This document shows, in pieces, positions 35,040 to 47,099 of a stretch of DNA of 56,152 nt (positions are counted from its first letter, which is position 1; each line of letters starts with the position of its first letter). This stretch comes from Actinomycetes bacterium (GTDB lineage Bacteria > Actinomycetota > Acidimicrobiia > Acidimicrobiales > RAAP-2): NCBI GenBank assembly GCA_021845725.1, contig JAJZVL010000013.1, positions 1-56,152 on the forward strand. Reading direction: 5' to 3'. The notes under the pieces are model-generated. The model had not been told where the DNA came from. It was given only the letters and a program-made list of their open reading frames with translations, and searched no databases. The translations under genes were made by a program, and so were the position numbers.

Positions 35040-35768
35040 ATGTCGGCGATCGAGAACCGAGGCGAGCCGGACGAGGTGGCAACGCCAGGGCACTTCAGGG
35101 CGGCGATCTTCGACATGGATGGGCTCCTCGTCGACTCCGAGCCGCTCTGGCACCGCGCGGAGGTCGAGCTGCTCGGTGCGCTCGGCGTCCCGGTGGCCAA
35201 GGATGACCCCCGGCGGACGAAGGGCGTCTTCGTCCGTGAGGTCACCCGCTACTGGTTCGACCGGTTCCCCTGGGACGGCCCGTCGCCCGACGAGGTGGCG
35301 AGGCAGATCGTCGACCGGGTGATCGATCTCGTCGCTGAGGAGGGCCGGCTGCAGCCGGGGGTCGACAAGGCCATCGGGCTGTGCCGAGCCCACGGTCTCG
35401 CCCTCGCCGTTGCCTCGTCGTCCGAGCACCGCCTCATCTCCTTCGTGCTCGAGCGCTTCGGGCTGGACGAGCACTTCGCCCTCGTGCACTCCGCAGAGGA
35501 CGAGCCCTACGGAAAGCCTCACCCAGCGGTCTTCCTGACGGCTGCCGAACGCCTGGGCGTCGGCCCCGACCGCTGCCTCGTGTGGGAGGACGCGCCCGCC
35601 GGTGTGCTCGCCGCGAAGGCCGCGCGCATGACCTGCATCGCCGTGCCGACGCTCGACGAGCGTGACCTGCCGGCGTTCGCCATCGCCGACGCCGTGCTCG
35701 GCTCACTCGAGGAAGCCGACGAAGAGCTGTGGCTACGGCTGGCGTCGGTGGTGGGCGCATCGCGCTGA
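35040..35768 (+). CDS. HAD-superfamily sugar phosphatase, HxpB/YniC-like
   Basis: A 242-residue hydrolase. Motif I is FDMDGLLVDSEPLW, with the two catalytic aspartates and the wording typical of the hexitol-phosphate phosphatase group; motif II is the Ser pair in AVASSSEHRL; motif III is the Lys in YGKPHPAVF; motif IV is the acidic WEDAPAGVLAAKAA. The cap domain lies between residues about 30 and 95. It probably removes phosphate from a small sugar or polyol phosphate. Divergent from the quinone oxidoreductase. Confidence 0.9.
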   Translation: MSAIENRGEPDEVATPGHFRAAIFDMDGLLVDSEPLWHRAEVELLGALGVPVAKDDPRRTKGVFVREVTRYWFDRFPWDGPSPDEVARQIVDRVIDLVAEEGRLQPGVDKAIGLCRAHGLALAVASSSEHRLISFVLERFGLDEHFALVHSAEDEPYGKPHPAVFLTAAERLGVGPDRCLVWEDAPAGVLAAKAARMTCIAVPTLDERDLPAFAIADAVLGSLEEADEELWLRLASVVGASR

Positions 35769-35888
35769 GGCGATCGGCCTGCGATTCCGTTCGGGCTCGC
35801 CACGTGCACGGTGGAGCGGCTCGGTCCCCATGGGCGCCAGGCGCGCAGGCGCAGCGGCGTGATGCTTGCCGAGAGGAAGTGCAGGCAT

Positions 35889-35894
35889 TAGCGT
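35889..35894 (+). promoter_or_regulatory. -10 box TAGCGT of the coiled-coil secreted protein gene
   Basis: TAGCGT ends 9 bp before GTG 35904, consistent with a leaderless transcript and with GTG as the true start. Confidence 0.5.
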
Positions 35895-35903
35895 TCTTGC
35901 CTC

Positions 35904-37334
35904 GTGGCCCTCGGACGTACGCGGCGCCGACGCGCGGCGCGGCCATTCGCACCTGGCAGGGTCGCAGGTCTCCCGCTGCTGGGGCGCCTCGCAGGGTGTG
36001 CGATCGCCGGTGTCGTCGCTGCGCTACTCGTGCAGGCGGCAGGGATGCTTGTCGCGTTGCCCGCTGCGGGCGCCAGCCTTCCGTCGCAGCAGGCCAGAGC
36101 CGATCAGCTCGCTCAGCAGATCGTCGCGCAGGGCGCGGCGGTGCAGCGGGCGGTCGTCCAGCAGGATGCGGCGCAGGCCAGGCTCACCAGCCTGGATGGG
36201 CAGCTCGCAGCGACCGGAGCCCGGCTCCTGAGAGACCGCCGCGCGGATACCCGAGCGGCGCGGACCCTGCGTCGGCTCGTCGTCCAGGCGTACATGACGG
36301 GGATCGGGTCAGCCAGCCTTCCCACGATCTTCGATGCCGGGAACGACGCCGCAGTTCTGGCGCGCGAGTACTCCGGAGTGGCGGCTGGCGGACTACAGCA
36401 GGCCATCAGTGCGTTCCGGGCCGCCGAGCAGCGGACCGAGATCACCGTCGCTGCTCTCCGGTCCCAGCGTGCGCAGGCCTCGGCGGCGTTGGCGCGTCTG
36501 ACGGCCGCACGGCAGAGCGCCCAGGCCTCCCTCGCCCAGGACGTCGTCCTGCTCGCCCAGGCCAAAGGAGACATCGCGGCGCTCCAGGCCGCAGCGGCGG
36601 AGCAGGCGCGTCAGGCGTCCGCCCAGGAGGCGGCACTGGCACAGGAGGAGGCCGCGCAGGCAGCACGGCAGAAGCCCCTCCTCCAGGCACCCCAGCCGAC
36701 GCCGCAGCCCACCACACCGCAGCCCACCACACCGCAGCCCACCACACCGCAGCCGGCCGTGCTGCCGGTTGCCCAGGCGGCGCCGCAGCCCACACCCCAG
36801 CCGGCTGTCCAGACGCAGACGATCCCGACCGCGGCCGTGCGGCCCGGGCCCGGCGGCTACGTCGACCCGCTGCGCGCGATCGCAGGCCTCTCCCCGGAGC
36901 GCATCGACCAGGGTGTCGACTACAGCGGCTACGGGCCGATCTACCCCATCGGGGACGGCGTGGTGCTCAACACCGTGAACACAGGCTGGCCGGGCGGGAC
37001 GTTCATCACGTACCGCCTCACTGATGGCCCGGCCGCGGGGCTGGTCGTCTACGCGGCGGAGGACATCCAGCCATCTGTGCAGGTCGGCGAGCAGGTCTCG
37101 CCGACAACGGTGCTCGGGACGATGTACGAGGGGCCCGATGGCATCGAGACCGGCTGGGCGGACTCCACAGGCAACGGCGCGACCATGGCCTACGTGGCGG
37201 GCCAATTCACCGGCGCGAACGCCACTGCTTACGGTGCCAACTTCTCGCAGCTGCTGGCCGCGCTCGGCGCGCCGCCAGGGGTGCCCAACGGGACACCGGC
37301 CGGTTCGCTGCCCTCGAACTGGCCGACCTGGTAG
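35904..37334 (+). CDS. secreted coiled-coil protein with degenerate M23-like C-terminal domain
   Basis: A 476-residue exported protein. A basic N-terminus and hydrophobic stretch (LAGCAIAGVVAALLVQAAGMLVALPAAGA) form a long signal peptide or anchor. Residues about 58-255 are Ala/Gln-rich coiled coil like the NlpC/M23-associated cell-wall amidase activators. A Pro/Thr/Gln repeat linker follows. Residues about 310-425 resemble lysostaphin-type M23 folds (RIDQGVDYSGYGPIYPIGDG, YAAEDIQPSVQVGEQVSP), but the zinc-binding His-x(n)-Asp and HxH residues are not where they should be, so it is probably not catalytic. It may activate or position a cell-wall hydrolase. Confidence 0.72.
   Translation: MALGRTRRRRAARPFAPGRVAGLPLLGRLAGCAIAGVVAALLVQAAGMLVALPAAGASLPSQQARADQLAQQIVAQGAAVQRAVVQQDAAQARLTSLDGQLAATGARLLRDRRADTRAARTLRRLVVQAYMTGIGSASLPTIFDAGNDAAVLAREYSGVAAGGLQQAISAFRAAEQRTEITVAALRSQRAQASAALARLTAARQSAQASLAQDVVLLAQAKGDIAALQAAAAEQARQASAQEAALAQEEAAQAARQKPLLQAPQPTPQPTTPQPTTPQPTTPQPAVLPVAQAAPQPTPQPAVQTQTIPTAAVRPGPGGYVDPLRAIAGLSPERIDQGVDYSGYGPIYPIGDGVVLNTVNTGWPGGTFITYRLTDGPAAGLVVYAAEDIQPSVQVGEQVSPTTVLGTMYEGPDGIETGWADSTGNGATMAYVAGQFTGANATAYGANFSQLLAALGAPPGVPNGTPAGSLPSNWPTW
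36705..36749 (+). repeat. 15-bp unit CAGCCCACCACACCG, three perfect copies
   Basis: It encodes Gln-Pro-Thr-Thr-Pro in the linker between coiled coil and C-terminal domain of the secreted protein. Confidence 0.85.
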
Positions 37335-37377
37335 CCGCGCGCGGTTGGCGGCCCCCGGAGGGCCCGCGCTGCCTGGA

Positions 37378-37383
37378 TAGGCT
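37378..37383 (+). promoter_or_regulatory. -10 box TAGGCT of ileS
   Basis: TAGGCT ends 10 bp before ATG 37394. The 59-bp gap leaves no space for a T-box leader, which often precedes ileS in actinobacteria. Confidence 0.5.
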
Positions 37384-37393
37384 CACGTGACCG

Positions 37394-40300
37394 ATGTTCA
37401 GACCCCTCTCCCCTGAAGCCGACTTCGTCGCACTCGAGACCGAGGAGCTCGAGCGGTGGCGCGCGCACCAGGTCTTCGAGCGCTCCATCTCGGGCCGCCG
37501 GGACGCCACGCCCTGGGTCTTCTACGAGGGACCACCCACCGCGAACAACCGGCCGGGGCTTCACCACGTGTGGGCGCGCGTCTACAAGGACCTCTTCTGC
37601 CGGTTCCGCACCATGCGCGGCTTCCTCGTCGAGCGCAGGGCAGGCTGGGACACCCATGGCCTCCCGGTGGAGGTCGAGGTCGAGAAGCGGCTCGGCGTCA
37701 ACAGCAAGCGCCAGATCGAAGAAGAGGTGGGGATCGCGGAGTTCGTCCGGCTCTGCCGCGAGTCCGTCTTGGGCTACGTGCAGGACTGGAAGGCGCTCAC
37801 CGAGCGCATCGGCTACTGGACGGATCTCGAGCGAGCGTACTGGACCTTCGACCGGTCCTACATCGAGTCGGTCTGGTGGTACCTGAAGCAGCTCTTCGAA
37901 CAGGGGCTGCTCTACGAAGACCTGAAGGTCGTCCCGTACTGCCCGCGCTGCGGCACGGCGCTCTCGAGCCACGAGCTGGGCCAGCCCGAGGTCTACACGG
38001 ACGAGGAGGACGAGTCTGCGTACGTGAAGCTGGCGCTGGTCGATCCCGATGCGTCGGTCGTGGGCGACGCCCGGTGGCTCGTGATCTGGACGACGACGCC
38101 TTGGACGCTGCTGTCGAACACGGGCGTCGCCGCGCACCCCGACCTCGAGTACGTCGTGGTCGACGGCATGATCGTTGCCGAGGCGCTCGCCGACGAGGTC
38201 TTGGGCGAGGGTGCGGCGGCCCGGGCAACCTGGCGGGTACGTGGCCGCGACCTCGAAGGGCTCAGGTACGAGCGGCCACTCGACGTGGTCGAGGTGCCCC
38301 CGGGCCAGGACACGAGCCGGGGCTGGCGCGTGGTGCTCGCCGACTTCGTCACGACCGACGAGGGCACCGGTCTCGTCCATCTCGCTCCGGCGTTCGGTGA
38401 GATCGACCGAGAGGTGGGGAAGGCACAAGGGCTGCCGACGCTCAACCCGGTCGGTCCCGACGGCCGGTTCACGCCAGAGGCGGGGCGGCTGTTCGCGGGA
38501 CGCGCGGTGCGCGAGTCGAACGACCTCGTGAACGACGAGCTCGAAGCCCGGGGCCTCCTCCTCCGCCGTCACCTCCACACCCACGCCTACCCGCACTGCT
38601 GGCGGTGCGGCACGGCGCTGATCTACTGGGGGAAGCCCAGTTGGTACGTGGCGACCTCCACGAGGAAGCACGAGCTCATCGCTGCGAACCAGCTGGTCGA
38701 CTGGCACCCGCCGACCATCAAGGAAGGCCGCTTCGGCGAATGGCTGGCGAACAACGTGGACTGGGCGCTCTCGCGCGACCGGTACTGGGGCACGCCGCTG
38801 CCCATCTGGCGCTGTGGCGAAGGCCATCTGGTCTGCGTGGGCTCGATGACCGAGCTCGCCGAGCTGGCCGGGCGAGACCTCTCGGACGTCGACCCGCACC
38901 GTCCGACGATCGACGAGGTCGTCTTCGGGTGCCCGCGGTGCGCTCAGCTCGCCTCGGCGCAGCAGGCCGCGGGCTCGGGGGAAGGCGGGGATGCGCCGGA
39001 GCCCGGCGTCTCGACGGCGCGGCGCGTCGAGCCGGTGATCGACGCGTGGTTCGACTCGGGGTCCATGCCTGCGGCGCAGGTTGGTTACCCCCACGTCGCA
39101 GGATCCAAGGAGGCGATGCGCTTCCCGGCGGACTTCATCGTCGAGGCCATCGACCAGACGCGCGGCTGGTTCTACTCACTGCTCGCGGTCAACGACCTCG
39201 TCTTCGGTGAGGCGCCGTACCGGCACGTGATGGTGCTCGGCCACATCGTCGACGCCGACGGCCGCAAGATGTCGAAGTCGCTCGGCAACGTCATCGACCC
39301 CTGGGACCTGGTGAACAGTCGCGGTGCCGACCCGCTGCGATGGTGGATGTTCTCCCAGGGCTCGCCGTGGACGGCCACGCGGGTGAGCCCCGGCGCGATC
39401 GACGCGGCGATGCGCGACATGCTCCTCACGCTCTGGAACACGGTGAGCTTCTTCACCACCTATGCGTCGCTCAACGGGTTCGATCCTGCTGATCCCGCGG
39501 TCCCGTCCCCTCCTGTGCGCGGAGCCCTCGACCGATGGGCGAGGTCCAGGGTGATGTCGACGCTCGAGGCCGTGACCGCCGCGCTCGACGCCTACGAGCC
39601 GCTCGAGGCGGCAACGGCCCTTGGCCGGCTCGTCGACGACCTGTCCAATTGGTACGTGCGGCGGAGCCGCCGCCGGTTCTGGCGCACGGACCCTGATGCG
39701 CTGCCGACGGACGCCCTCGCCGCCCAGGCGACCCTCTACGAGGCGCTCATCGCCGTCTCGCTCATGCTCGCGCCGTTCTGTCCGTTCGTCGCCGATCGGA
39801 TCTGGCGCGAGCTCGGCGCCTCGTCGGGCGAGGACGACTCGGTGCACCTGCAGACATGGCCCGCGCTCGACGAGACGGCGATCGACCCTGCCCTCGAGGC
39901 GCAGATGGCCCTGGCCGTGCAGCTGTCCTCACTGGGCCGCGCGGCGCGCGGCGAGGCAGGCGTGAAGGTGCGCCAGCCGCTCTCCCGTGCGCTCGTCTTC
40001 CTCGCCCCTGGCTCCCCCGCGATCCTCACGGATGTCGTCGCGGACGAGCTGAACGTGGACGAGGTCGTGGAGGCCCAGGACCTGGCCGAAGCCGTCTCCT
40101 TGGAGATCACCCCGAATTTCCGGGTCCTCGGTCCCCGGCTCGGAGAGGCGGTGAAGGAGGTGCGCAGCGCGCTGGCGCGCCTCGACGCACCAGCAGCGGC
40201 AGCCGCGCTCGAAGCGGGGGAGAGCGTGACGGTCCAGCTGTCGAGCGGGCCCGTGGCGCTCGGGCCCGACGAGCTCGAGGTGCGGGTCCGAGGGCAATCC

Positions 40301-40606
40301 GGCTTCGCCGTCTCCCGGGAGGGGAGCGCGGTCGTGGCCCTCGACCTCACGATCGACGACGACCTGCGCCGGCGCGGCCTCGTGCGCGAGGTCGTCCGCC
40401 ATGTCCAAGACCTCCGAAAGACGCGCGGCCTCGAGGTCTCCGACCGGATCCGGTTATGGCTCACCGGCGTCGATGCGGCCCTCTTCGAGCCGATCGGCCG
40501 CGAGGTGCTCGCCGTCGAGGTCGCCCGGGGTCCAGGCAGTGGGCAGGCGGTGGCGCTCGACATGGACGGCGGGGCTCACGTCGAGGCCTGGCTCGAGAAG
40601 GCCTGA
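37394..40606 (+). CDS. ileS: isoleucyl-tRNA synthetase (eukaryote-like type)
   Basis: Charges tRNA-Ile with isoleucine; 1070 residues, class Ia. The HIGH-like motif is RPGLHHVWAR near residue 54, in the context PPTANNRPGLHH that marks the second (eukaryote-like) bacterial form. The editing domain lies near 200-390 with WTTTPWTLLSN at its entrance, and KMSKSLGNVIDP is near 624. A zinc-type pair CPRCGTALSSHELG is visible near 185. The C-terminal anticodon-binding and extension domains are present, so the gene is full-length. This form is often linked to resistance to the inhibitor mupirocin; that is family knowledge, not shown here. Confidence 0.96.
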   Translation: MFRPLSPEADFVALETEELERWRAHQVFERSISGRRDATPWVFYEGPPTANNRPGLHHVWARVYKDLFCRFRTMRGFLVERRAGWDTHGLPVEVEVEKRLGVNSKRQIEEEVGIAEFVRLCRESVLGYVQDWKALTERIGYWTDLERAYWTFDRSYIESVWWYLKQLFEQGLLYEDLKVVPYCPRCGTALSSHELGQPEVYTDEEDESAYVKLALVDPDASVVGDARWLVIWTTTPWTLLSNTGVAAHPDLEYVVVDGMIVAEALADEVLGEGAAARATWRVRGRDLEGLRYERPLDVVEVPPGQDTSRGWRVVLADFVTTDEGTGLVHLAPAFGEIDREVGKAQGLPTLNPVGPDGRFTPEAGRLFAGRAVRESNDLVNDELEARGLLLRRHLHTHAYPHCWRCGTALIYWGKPSWYVATSTRKHELIAANQLVDWHPPTIKEGRFGEWLANNVDWALSRDRYWGTPLPIWRCGEGHLVCVGSMTELAELAGRDLSDVDPHRPTIDEVVFGCPRCAQLASAQQAAGSGEGGDAPEPGVSTARRVEPVIDAWFDSGSMPAAQVGYPHVAGSKEAMRFPADFIVEAIDQTRGWFYSLLAVNDLVFGEAPYRHVMVLGHIVDADGRKMSKSLGNVIDPWDLVNSRGADPLRWWMFSQGSPWTATRVSPGAIDAAMRDMLLTLWNTVSFFTTYASLNGFDPADPAVPSPPVRGALDRWARSRVMSTLEAVTAALDAYEPLEAATALGRLVDDLSNWYVRRSRRRFWRTDPDALPTDALAAQATLYEALIAVSLMLAPFCPFVADRIWRELGASSGEDDSVHLQTWPALDETAIDPALEAQMALAVQLSSLGRAARGEAGVKVRQPLSRALVFLAPGSPAILTDVVADELNVDEVVEAQDLAEAVSLEITPNFRVLGPRLGEAVKEVRSALARLDAPAAAAALEAGESVTVQLSSGPVALGPDELEVRVRGQSGFAVSREGSAVVALDLTIDDDLRRRGLVREVVRHVQDLRKTRGLEVSDRIRLWLTGVDAALFEPIGREVLAVEVARGPGSGQAVALDMDGGAHVEAWLEKA

Positions 40607-40610
40607 AGCC

Positions 40611-40658
40611 GGTCGCCCGGCTCCGAGGTCGCCCGGCTCCGAGGTCGCCCGGCTCCGA
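40611..40658. repeat. 16-bp unit GGTCGCCCGGCTCCGA, three perfect copies
   Basis: The array starts 4 bp after the ileS stop and ends 11 bp before the -10 box of the 36-residue membrane peptide gene, in the place where its -35 region would be. Confidence 0.9.
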
Positions 40659-40668
40659 TCACCCCCGA

Positions 40669-40674
40669 TAGGGT
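40669..40674 (+). promoter_or_regulatory. -10 box TAGGGT of the small membrane peptide gene
   Basis: TAGGGT ends 7 bp before GTG 40682. Confidence 0.5.
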
Positions 40675-40681
40675 GGCCATC

Positions 40682-40792
40682 GTGGCGAAGCGACAGCTCT
40701 TGAAGCCGGTGGCAGCCGTCCTCGGAGTGCTCGGGACGATGGCAAGCGTCTGGTGGTTCGCTCTCAGACCCCGTCGCAAGCACGAGCGCTGA
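40682..40792 (+). CDS. 36-residue single-span membrane peptide
   Basis: GTG-started small gene encoding a basic N-terminus (MAKRQLLKP), one hydrophobic helix (VAAVLGVLGTMASVWWFAL) and a strongly basic C-terminus (RPRRKHER), ending TGA. The length is below usual gene-calling limits. Support is the correctly placed -10 box, the coherent membrane topology and the lack of overlap with any neighbour. Function unknown; it lies between ileS and an aldehyde dehydrogenase gene. Confidence 0.6.
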   Translation: MAKRQLLKPVAAVLGVLGTMASVWWFALRPRRKHER

Positions 40793-40875
40793 GCGCCAGG
40801 AGCGCCGTTCCGGGGTCCTGCCGGCCTGCCGGACCCGTTGTGGCCCCGGTGCTGCCGGGCACGCGAGAATGTCTC

Positions 40876-42273
40876 ATGACCACGTTTGCGACCACGAACC
40901 CGGCCACCGGCAAGGTGGAGAAGACCTTCGACGCGCACACCCCCGCGGAGGTCGAGGCGCGCCTCGCTCGGGCGGAGAGCGCCTTCCAGACGATGCGCAG
41001 GACGAGCTTCGTGGAGCGTGCGCGGCTCATGCACTCGGCTGCGGACCTGCTCGACGGTGAGGTGCCCGACGTGGGGCGCATCCTCACCACCGAGATGGGG
41101 AAGACCTTCGCGGCGGCCAAGGCGGAGGTCGCCAAGTGCGCGCTCGGGCTCCGGTGGTTCGCCGACAACGCCGAACGGTTGCTCGCGCAAGAGCGGGTCG
41201 ACGACCACAGCTACGTCCGCTACGACCCGCTCGGCCCGGTGCTCGCGGTCATGCCGTGGAACTTCCCGCTGTGGCAGGTCATCCGATTCGCGGCTCCCGG
41301 GCTCATGGCCGGCAACGTCGGTGTGCTGAAGCACGCGGCCAACGTGCCGCAGTCGGCCCTCTACATCGAAGAGCTCTTCCGGCGGGCCGGGTACCCCGAG
41401 GGTGCGTTCACGACGCTGCTCATCCCCGCTTCCGACGTCGCCGCGGTCATCGAGGACGAACGCATCGTCGCGGTCACCCTCACCGGAAGCGAGCGCGCGG
41501 GTGCTGCGGTTGCCGAGACCGCTGGCCGCGTGCTGAAGAAGTGCGTGCTCGAGCTCGGCGGTTCCGACCCCTTCGTCGTGACCAAGACCGCCGATGTGGA
41601 GCGCTCCGCCGCCGTCGCGGTGGCTGCCCGGGTGCAGAACAACGGGCAGTCCTGCATCGCGGCAAAGCGCTTCATCGTCGATGCAAAGGTCTACGACGAG
41701 TGGGTGGACCGTTTCGTCGCAGGAATGGCGGCTCTGCGTGTCGGCGACCCGATGGAGAGCACGACCGACGTGGGTCCGCTCGTCACGGAGGCTCAGCGCA
41801 AGGAGATCGCAGGCCAGGTGGACGACGCACGTGAGAAGGGCGCCACGGTCGCCTGCGGTGGGTCGGCGATCGACGGTCCCGGCTGGTACTACGAGCCGAC
41901 GGTCCTGCTCGACGTGACCACGCAGATGCGCGTGCTCCAAGAGGAGGTGTTCGGCCCGGTTGCGACCGTCGAGCGCTACGGCGATCTCGACGAGGCGATC
42001 CGCATCGCCAACCGCACGCAGTACGGCCTGGGCTCGAGCATCTGGACGCACGATGCGCAGGAGCGTGAGCGTCTCACTGCGGGCATCCAGGCGGGGCAGG
42101 TGTTCGTGAACACGATGGTCGCGTCATCGCCCGAGCTTCCCTTCGGCGGGATCAAGCGCTCCGGCTACGGGCGCGAGCTGAGCGGTGTCGGCATCAAGGA
42201 GTTCATGAACGCCAAGTCCGTTCGCGAGGACGTGACCGACGCCATCCCGTCCGCCTCTGCTGCGGCTGACTAG
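40876..42273 (+). CDS. NAD(P)-dependent aldehyde dehydrogenase, succinate-semialdehyde dehydrogenase-like
   Basis: A 465-residue member of the ALDH superfamily close to actinobacterial GabD1-type succinate-semialdehyde dehydrogenases. The catalytic Glu is in LELGGSDPFVV, the nucleophile Cys in NNGQSCIAAKRF near residue 258, and the conserved EEVFGPV and PFGGIKRSGYGREL segments follow. It oxidises an aldehyde to the acid; GABA or polyamine degradation is a likely context. Start ATG 40876 begins the family N-terminus (TNPATGKVEKTF); the longer frame is not supported. Confidence 0.9.
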   Translation: MTTFATTNPATGKVEKTFDAHTPAEVEARLARAESAFQTMRRTSFVERARLMHSAADLLDGEVPDVGRILTTEMGKTFAAAKAEVAKCALGLRWFADNAERLLAQERVDDHSYVRYDPLGPVLAVMPWNFPLWQVIRFAAPGLMAGNVGVLKHAANVPQSALYIEELFRRAGYPEGAFTTLLIPASDVAAVIEDERIVAVTLTGSERAGAAVAETAGRVLKKCVLELGGSDPFVVTKTADVERSAAVAVAARVQNNGQSCIAAKRFIVDAKVYDEWVDRFVAGMAALRVGDPMESTTDVGPLVTEAQRKEIAGQVDDAREKGATVACGGSAIDGPGWYYEPTVLLDVTTQMRVLQEEVFGPVATVERYGDLDEAIRIANRTQYGLGSSIWTHDAQERERLTAGIQAGQVFVNTMVASSPELPFGGIKRSGYGRELSGVGIKEFMNAKSVREDVTDAIPSASAAAD

Positions 42274-42292
42274 TCGCGAGCCGCCGGCAGGG

Positions 42293-42298
42293 TACAAA
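42293..42298 (+). promoter_or_regulatory. -10-like box TACAAA of the cysteine desulfurase gene
   Basis: TACAAA ends 8 bp before ATG 42307; the last base deviates from the TAnnnT pattern. Confidence 0.35.
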
Positions 42299-42306
42299 GG
42301 GTCTGT

Positions 42307-43515
42307 ATGGATCGACAGATGGATCGACAGACACCGGGCGACCCGCCGCTCACCTATCTCGACCACGCCGCCTCCGCGCCGATGCGCGACGAGGTCGTCG
42401 AGGCCATGGCGCCGTTCGCCTCCGGGGTGTTCGGCCATCCATCGGGGCACCACCGCCAGGCGCGCGCGGCCCGCCAGGCTCTCGAGGAGGCTCGCGACAG
42501 GATTGCGGAGCTGCTCGGGGCGGCGCCCCGCGAGGTGGTCTTCACCTCCGGGGGGACTGAGGCCGACAACCTCGCCGTGATCGGGGTCCTCGGTGCTGTC
42601 GTGCGGCGTCGGCCCGGCGAACCGGCGGCAGTCGTGAGCTCTTCGGTCGAGCACGCAGCCGTGCTCGAGGCGTGCCGTGTGGCATCGGCGCGCCTCGGTG
42701 GCGTGGTGCACGAGCGTGTCGGCGTGGACTCGCAGGGTCTCTTCGACCTCACCCGGCTGGCGCAGACGCTCGAGGATCTCCGCGGCGACGTCGCGCTCGT
42801 GACGGTCATGCTCGCCAACAACGAGGTGGGCACCGTCCAACCGCTCGGTGAAGTGGTGGCGCTCACGAGAAGTCTCGCCCCGCAGGCGGTGGTGCACACC
42901 GACGCGGTGCAAGCGGCTGCGTGGCTCGATGTCGCACAGGTGGCATCGGGGGTCGACCTCGTCTCGGTCTCCGCGCACAAGCTCGGCGGCCCGAAGGGCG
43001 CGGGCGCGCTCGTCGTGCGCGAGGGCACCGCGATCGAGCCGCTCTTCGTGGGCGGGGGCCAGGAGCGCGAGCGCAGGTCCGGCACGCACGACGTCGCAGG
43101 CGCGGTCGGGCTCGCGGCGGCCTTGGCCGCTGTGGCGAACGAGCGGGAGGCGGAGTCGGCACGGGTAGGCGCGTTGCGAGATCGGCTCGCCGACGGGCTG
43201 CTCCATGCGGTGCCGTCGGTGATCGAGGTCGCGGAGCGCAAGTTCGTGCTGCCGGGTCACTGCCATTTGTGCTTCTCAGGGGTCGACCGGGAGGAGCTGG
43301 TGCTGCTCCTCGACGAGGCGGGCGTGTGCGTCTCGGCGGGTGCGGCGTGCGCGAGCGGCGCGCTCGAGCCCAGCCATGTGCTCGCTGCGATGGGAGTGCC
43401 GGCGCCGATCGCGCGTGGCTCGATCCGGTTCAGTCTCGGACATACGACCGCAGCGGAGGACGTCGAGCGCGCGCTTGCGGTCGTGCCCGAGGCGGTCGCC
43501 CGCCTGCGCGGCTGA
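42307..43515 (+). CDS. iscS: cysteine desulfurase
   Basis: A 402-residue PLP enzyme that mobilises sulfur from cysteine, probably for the thiolation enzyme MnmA encoded directly downstream and for Fe-S clusters. N-terminal YLDHAASAPMRDEV, TSGGTEADNLAV, the HTDAVQAAAWLDV strand, PLP lysine in SAHKLGGPKG near 224 and the catalytic Cys in SAGAACASGALEPS near 347 are all present. The N-terminus has a short duplicated MDRQMDRQ. It is the first gene of the iscS-mnmA-ligA cluster, with 20 bp to mnmA. Confidence 0.93.
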   Translation: MDRQMDRQTPGDPPLTYLDHAASAPMRDEVVEAMAPFASGVFGHPSGHHRQARAARQALEEARDRIAELLGAAPREVVFTSGGTEADNLAVIGVLGAVVRRRPGEPAAVVSSSVEHAAVLEACRVASARLGGVVHERVGVDSQGLFDLTRLAQTLEDLRGDVALVTVMLANNEVGTVQPLGEVVALTRSLAPQAVVHTDAVQAAAWLDVAQVASGVDLVSVSAHKLGGPKGAGALVVREGTAIEPLFVGGGQERERRSGTHDVAGAVGLAAALAAVANEREAESARVGALRDRLADGLLHAVPSVIEVAERKFVLPGHCHLCFSGVDREELVLLLDEAGVCVSAGAACASGALEPSHVLAAMGVPAPIARGSIRFSLGHTTAAEDVERALAVVPEAVARLRG

Positions 43516-43535
43516 CCAGGGCCGGGGCGACCGCG

Positions 43536-47056
<3,521 letters not shown>

Positions 47057-47099
47057 GCAGGCACATCGTGCCGCCGGAGAGCGGGCAGGCGCGATGGGC

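Noticed and set aside
37335-37393. T-box riboswitch upstream of ileS
   Set aside because: Actinobacterial ileS genes often carry a translational T-box, but the gap here is only 59 bp and has a -10 box 10 bp before the start; no T-box consensus is present.
37229-39094. 621-codon minus-strand frame opposite ileS
   Set aside because: Entirely antisense to conserved ileS sequence with no recognisable domain.
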